Shown one piece after another: positions 58,998-64,000 of a stretch of 64,000 nt of DNA (position 1 is the first letter of the stretch; each line of letters opens with the position of its first letter). Origin of the DNA: Carallia brachiata (Eukaryota > Streptophyta > Magnoliopsida > Malpighiales > Rhizophoraceae); NCBI GenBank assembly GCA_021464245.1, contig JADCRB010000068.1, forward strand, positions 6,868,134-6,932,133, read 5' to 3'. Below the pieces are notes generated by a model, which saw nothing but the letters and a program-made list of their open reading frames with translations, was not told where the DNA came from and did not search any database. A program made the position numbers and the translations under genes.

Positions 58998-60662
58998 ATG
59001 GCTTCCCTTCAACCTATATGTTACCCCGAGGGTGGTAATCCTCTTAGACCTCTCATTTTTTATAGCACAAACTTTAACTATTGGAAAAGTTCTAAAGCCA
59101 AATACTTGCTTTATTGTGCCTTGACTCCTGAGGAATATAGTCGTATCTCTTCATGTCAATAGCAAATAAAATATGGGATACTCTTATTGTGACATACGAG
59201 GGCACCACCCTTGTTAAGGACAGTAAGATTAATATTCTTATGCATGAATAGGAATTATTCGAAATGAGTAATGATGAAAATATTACTGACATATATTCCA
59301 GATTTACTAAAATTGTTAATTTTTTGAGAAATCTTGGAAGAAACTTTGATAATGCAGAGCTCGTCAAAAAATTGCTAAGATCCTTTCCAAAGTCATGGGA
59401 TACAAAAGCTGTTGCAATCTCGGAGTCAAAGGATCTAAATGCCTTGCAGTTAAACGAGTTGATGGATTCACTACTCACCTACGAGATGACATACAAAAAG
59501 AGAACTGCAAAGGAAAAAAATAAAGGCGTGGCGTTCAAATCCTCTACCTTGACTAGAAGAGAAGTCGGGAATGATGATGAGGAAGACGATGACGATTGCT
59601 CATTCAACGAGCGAGACCAAGAAGAGTTCGTGATGCTTGCACGAAAGTTCTCAAAATTTTTGAGAAAGAAAAAACAACTTAGCTGAAAGTCACTCAAGCG
59701 TTCCCTCGAACGTGATAGTCAAAAGAAAGAGATTGTTTGTAACAAATGTGACAAAACCCAGACATATTGCAATTAATTGTCTGAGTAAGAAAAAGTGAAA
59801 GAAGAAGATAACCAAGAAAGCTTATAAAGCTACTTGGGACGTTTCCAACGACTCAGACGACGAGTCCTCTGATGACGAAACCAGTTACATGTGCCTCATG
59901 GGAAAAGATAGCGAGGTAAATTCTAACTGTGACTCGTGTGATGATGATATGACAAATATATACTTGAATGTATGAATAAAGAAATGTTCAAACAACCAAC
60001 CAAATTTAGGGATCTCAATGCTCGCTTCAAAGCAATGGAAATCGAGAATGTAATCCTAAAACGCGAAAATGACTCATTTAAAAATGAAAGTGAAGATTCG
60101 CAAAAAACTCACAATGTTGCTTTAAACAAGCTAAAGAAGGAAAAATTTTCATCTTAAGAAAGAAAATGAAGAGCTCCAAATTTCCCTTTTAAAGTTTGTT
60201 AAGGGAAAAGAAAAGCTTAATGGATTGATTGGATATCAAAGGCCACCCAATCATAAAACTGGATTGGGTTTTCACTCACATAAAACCCAAACCAAGGCTG
60301 CTAACACAAATGCACAAGCATCCACTTCTAAAAGTAACAATCATGCATTTATGTATGCTCATTCATCACAACGTTATAATAAACCTCACTATTCAATTAG
60401 ACAACCATCGTGGCATGATCATTCATCACGAAAAACACCTATTTATGATTCATCTGGATCATCTTCCTATACATACAAGCCTCATATGCATAACTTCATT
60501 CGAGCATCTCGCGGACACTCATTTTCTCAAGAAAAATATCATGTTCGATGTCATTATTGTGGTGATTTTGGTCATATGATTCATGCTTGTAATAGAAGTG
60601 CGAAACGCACTGAAACTAACCCAACAGGACCCAAACAAATTTGGGTACCTAAAATTAGATAA
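58998..60662 (+). pseudogene. Copia gag, broken
   Basis: Starts at an ATG in good context (GACCATGG) and reads MASLQPICYPEGGNPLRPLI and FNYWKSSKAKYLL, then changes frame. The UBN2 core lies at 59264-59686 (DIYSRFTKIVNFLRNLGRNF, LLRSFPKSWDTKAVAISESK, LNELMDSLLTYEM), followed by an acidic stretch. A zinc knuckle CHYCGDFGHMIHAC (CX2CX4HX4C) is at about 60550-60590, ending in GPKQIWVPK. At least four breaks prevent translation. Confidence 0.88.
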
Positions 60663-60699
60663 ATTTTATGTTGGTACATTTGGAAAGCCGGTTGAAAAA

Positions 60700-61534
60700 A
60701 AAACAAGTGGTACTTGGACAGTGGATGTTCTAGACATATGACTGGCAATGCCGAACATTTCCTTTCACTCAAAACCATTGATGGGAACAAGGTAACATTT
60801 GGAGATAATTCCAAAGGTAAAATAATCGGCATTGGAGAAGTCGGTGAGGGAAATTCTCTAACCATTGAAAATGTTTCTCTAGTCAATGGTCTAACATATA
60901 ATTTGCTTAGTATCAGCCAACTTTGTGATAGCGGATATAAAGTATCTTTTGAGCCCAATTCTTGTGTTGTTTTAAATTCCAAACAAATGAGACCTTATAT
61001 GTCGCCAATAGATGTCAGAATGTTTACGCTATCGATTTTTACTCTCTTTCTAACCAAAATGTTAAGTGTTTTGCCTCTATGAGTAAAGAATCATGGATGT
61101 GGCATAGACGCTTGGGACACGGAAGTATGAAATAATTTTCCAAATTGAACAAACATGACCTCCTGGATGGACTACCTAAGCTTAAGTTCGAGAAAGACAA
61201 ACTATGTGATGCTTGCCAAATGGAAAAACAGGTAAAAAGCTCTTTTAAGAGTAAAAAAAGTATTGTCCACCTCCAAACCTCTTCAATTATTGCATATGGA
61301 TCTTTTGGCCCATTTAGAGTCTCTATATTAGGAGGTAAACATTATGCATTTGTCATAGTTGATGACTATACTAGATTTGCATGGGTCTTGTTCCTTTCTC
61401 ACAAAGACGAGACATTCAAAGCCTTTGAAAGGTTGTGCAAACAGTTGAAAGTTGAGAAAGGATGCTCCATCACTTCAATTAGAAGTGATCACAGAGGAGA
61501 ATTTGAGAATGAGAATTTTGAAAATTTTTGTGGC
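60700..61534 (+). pseudogene. Copia protease and N-terminal integrase, broken
   Basis: Protease: WYLDSGCSRHMTGN with DSG at 60718, then FGDNSKGKIIGIG and LLSISQLCDSGYKVSF. GAG-pre-integrase: MWHRRLGHGSM, stop, LPKLKFEKDKLCDACQMEKQ, the HHCC zinc site. Integrase core: FVIVDDYTRFAWVLFLSHKD and SDHRGEFENENF. The usual first catalytic Asp (DLFGP) reads GSFGP, and the region with the catalytic Glu has been deleted at about 61530. Confidence 0.88.
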
Positions 61535-61877
61535 ACTTTCCACAGTCGAAGCCATGTACCTTGCTGCAGGTAATTGTTGTTCGCAAATTCTTTAGATGAA
61601 ACAAACACTTATGGACTTGAAATTGCATTTTTCTAAAATTCCTATTTTGTGCGACAACACTAGCGCTATAAACCTCACCATAAATCCCATTCATCATTCT
61701 AGAACCAAGCATATAGACCTAAGGCATCACTTCATTCGTGATCGTGTGCTTAAAAGGGATACTGCTCTTGAGTTTGTTGGGACCAATGACCAACTTGCGG
61801 ACATTTTTACAAAACCATTGAATGAGGATAGGTTCAGCAGCATTAGAAAGCGTTTGGGAATGGTAGAAGCATCCTAG
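61535..61877 (+). pseudogene. Copia RNase H C-terminal part after deletion junction
   Basis: Immediately after the integrase stub: VALSTVEAMYLAAGNCCSQI, stop, then LCDNTSAINLTINPIHHSRT, KHIDLRHHFIRD and GTNDQLADIFTKPL. This is the end of a copia RNase H, normally about 2 kb downstream of the integrase core. It is not in frame with the integrase. Confidence 0.88.
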
Positions 61878-62131
61878 TCTTTCACTCATGCATTTTTTAA
61901 CCTATATTGTATGAGTCCCCTAAGGTTTTATTTTTATACTTACCTCGGATTGAAATGCACTTTTTATAACATTATTGGTTTATTTCAGTAAAATTGATAG
62001 AAGCATAGCATTTTTTTATTAGATATCATTTTTTATGATGACAAAAAGGTGGAGAGACATGACATGTGGTTCATGCGTATGAGCTTTAAATTTGACTATA
62101 TTATTAATTGCATCAACGTTTTGTCATCATC

Positions 62132-62145
62132 AAAGAGGGGGAGAA
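62132..62145 (+). other. Polypurine tract of the RT-less copia element
   Basis: AAAGAGGGGGAGAA directly abuts the 3' LTR. Confidence 0.88.
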
Positions 62146-63782
62146 TGTTGAGATCCTAAGGTTTCATTATTCAATTTTGGTTGATTACAAAATATTGATA
62201 ATTACTAATATGTTCATTTAAGTTTGCGTAGTTACAAGTTTAGCATTAATGTTTTCATATGAGTCAAGCTTTAATTTTTCGGAGTATGAAAGAAGTAAAC
62301 AATGGTCTATAATTAAGGCTTTATGTAGCAGCATTATTGGTTCAAAATTGGAGGCCCAAATGAACAATAGATTGACCCAAAATGGAGGCACACGTTGTGC
62401 AAATTTGAGGCCCCAAACTTGCTGGAACTTACTTGCATATCATCCTTTTTAATCAAGACATCAAGTTGTTCAAGTAACACAGTATCTGCCAACTTTGAAG
62501 AATCATTGTGGACAACTGGAGAAGAATTGTATGATGAATCTTATATGGATGGAAAGATAATTCTGTCTAGTTTGCAAATTTTCAAGAATCATCTCAATTG
62601 GATATTTGTGGAGGAAGTTATGGTCTATGAACTTAAAGGTACTCAATCTGTCAAGGCAGACAGGATCAGTCTACTTTAAGAGATGATTGCCACCAAATGG
62701 CAACAAAATAGCTGTTGAGCCTTATATGCATACAAAAATAATTTTTTCTAGTTTCTAAATTGACCAGAATCGCGCACAATACTGAAGGATGTATAGCCTG
62801 TCCCATCCAACAGGATCGGTCAACTTCCAGAAGGCACCATGACTAGCTGGAGTGGAATCAGATCATGATCTTTACATGGATGGAAAGCTCTGGATGTCTA
62901 CTTTCAAACTCATGAATCGGGACACAATTTGAAGCTATATACAGAGAGATATGAATGATTTTCTGAAGAGCTGTTAAATTTGTCAAAAGAATAATCATCA
63001 TTAAATGCCATGATTTTGGGGATTCATTGGCTGGAAAATCAACCCTCATTAATGCACTACAGCAGCCTCTACACACTCCTTTACCTATAAATAGGTGTCT
63101 CCGCCAAGGCTCCATTCATCCCTCTCCATTCCTCTCATTCTCTCTATTGTGTTAGTTTGTTATTGTGTAAGAGGAGTGCATTTCTTTGTGGTGTGCAAGA
63201 GTGAGCTTTTGGAATATAAGAGAGGGTATTTGTGTTGAAAGAAAAAGAGTGTTTCTTTAATTGAGAAGGCTAGTGTGTGTGTTCTTTAGTCATACAAGTA
63301 TTCAAGGTTGTAATAGTAATCTAGAGATCACAAAGTTATTGTTGTTCTCCTCACGATTGGGAAGTTGTTTTGTTAGTGAAGTTAAAACTCCTAAGAAAAA
63401 GGTCTTGGAGAGAGGACGTAGGAACAGGAGTTCCGAACCTCTATAAATCGCTCGTGTCTCGCTTCTCTTCCTTACACTCTTTAACATTTGTTCTTACGCA
63501 CACACTTTACAAGTTATTCTCTAATTTATCTTCCTATATTGGCATAGATCATTTTAATTCTGTTATCCTGTAAGCGATATCATTTGTTATATATTTTTTA
63601 TTTATATATGTCATAGTCATTGCAATTTCTTTTCTTAAGGTTTATTGCTTTGCTTATTCATATAGATATTTTTGTGGCTCAATTTACATTTAAATTTTTA
63701 TTTTTAACGCTAATCAATTTTTAGTAACTTATCCTTCGACTACCCAATTCACTCCCCTCTTGGGTACTTTTTGAGACCAATA
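62146..63782 (+). repeat. 3' LTR of the RT-less copia element
   Basis: 1,637 bp, partner of 57274-58943. The terminal CA has become TA. The TATA region at 63086-63093 is retained. Short open frames shared by both LTRs are not genes. Confidence 0.93.
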
Positions 63783-63925
63783 GTAAGCTGGGTATTTTTG
63801 GTCTGGGAGAAGTGTACACAGCTACGTTTTTAATAGGTCAAAGTATAAGGTAACTACCGATGATGCACGAACACAGACTCAGTGACATGTCAATCTTTAA
63901 AAAAAAAAAAAAATTAGGGCACGAC

Positions 63926-63962
<37 letters not shown>

Positions 63963-64000
63963 CAAAAATTATTGTTTAACCATTTAATGTAAGTTCAATC
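63783..64000. other. Right flank with an (AT)n microsatellite
   Basis: It starts with the right target duplication GTAAG. An A run (about 63899-63913) and an (AT)n array (63929-63959) follow. No gene was seen. Confidence 0.7.
63929..63959. repeat. (AT)n microsatellite
   Basis: About 15 uninterrupted AT units. Confidence 0.9.

Larger units (their letters stand above)
57274..63782 (+). mobile_element. Ty1/copia retrotransposon with RT deleted, long LTRs
   Basis: A 6.5-kb element with LTRs of about 1.65 kb and a 3.2-kb interior. The flanking GTAAG (57269-57273 and 63783-63787) is a perfect 5-bp target duplication, so it inserted as a unit. The interior has primer site, gag, protease and integrase N-terminal half, then passes directly into the last part of RNase H. 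Integrase C-terminus, RT and most of RNase H are missing. Long LTRs and a UBN2 gag suggest a Sire/Tork-like lineage, not settled here. The LTRs differ at roughly 13 of the first 190 positions by eye, so it is not recent. Confidence 0.93.

Overview
The window is plant nuclear DNA. It has an intron-split terpene synthase with a plastid-type N-terminus, primer-binding sites for initiator methionine tRNA next to several LTRs, plant L1-type LINEs, MITE-like elements, and DUF3444 and FRIGIDA-like coding remnants. A eudicot, probably a woody rosid, fits best, but the sequence does not fix the species. There is no sign of bacterial, organellar or CRISPR sequence.

Layout. (1) 1-2903, minus strand: seven exons of a TPS-b type monoterpene synthase. 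All reading phases and catalytic motifs are intact; only the 3' end lies outside the window. It is the one gene here that looks functional. (2) 3.4-12 kb: AT-rich spacer with a hAT-type MITE (3468-4117), a diverged MULE-MITE relative, and several copies of an interspersed repeat of about 0.95 kb, which recurs inverted at 35985-36965. (3) 12.0-18.2 kb: a probable CACTA-type remnant carrying a small MITE and a complete but decayed Ty1/copia element (12672-17461). (4) 18580-19079: a 500-bp MULE-type MITE with a perfect 10-bp target duplication. (5) 19-24.9 kb: spacer, two copies of a palindromic repeat and an LTR-like fragment. (6) 24.9-31.6 kb: a broken gene with two DUF3444 units, a coiled-coil stretch and two FRIGIDA-like regions, preceded by a separate duplicate of the FRIGIDA-like tail. 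(7) 31.9-43.5 kb: a pile of LINE fragments. These are a 3' end with a 21-bp target duplication, two pieces meeting head to head, and a long plus-strand LINE that has lost its RT core and received an LTR fragment and a TRIM element. (8) 43.6-50 kb: a 157-bp tandem duplication, unassigned sequence and a minus-strand LINE with a 546-codon open RT frame. (9) 51-57 kb: LTR-like sequence, a 390-bp tandem duplication and the 5' half of a minus-strand copia element. (10) 57274-63782: a 6.5-kb copia element with long LTRs and a perfect 5-bp target duplication, whose interior has lost the reverse transcriptase.

Apart from the terpene synthase, almost all recognisable coding sequence is transposon-derived or pseudogenic. 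I found no coherent new multi-gene system. The observations most worth following are the DUF3444/FRIGIDA composite, the unclassified interspersed repeat, the TRIM, the RT-less copia element and the MULE-MITE. All boundaries were read by eye.
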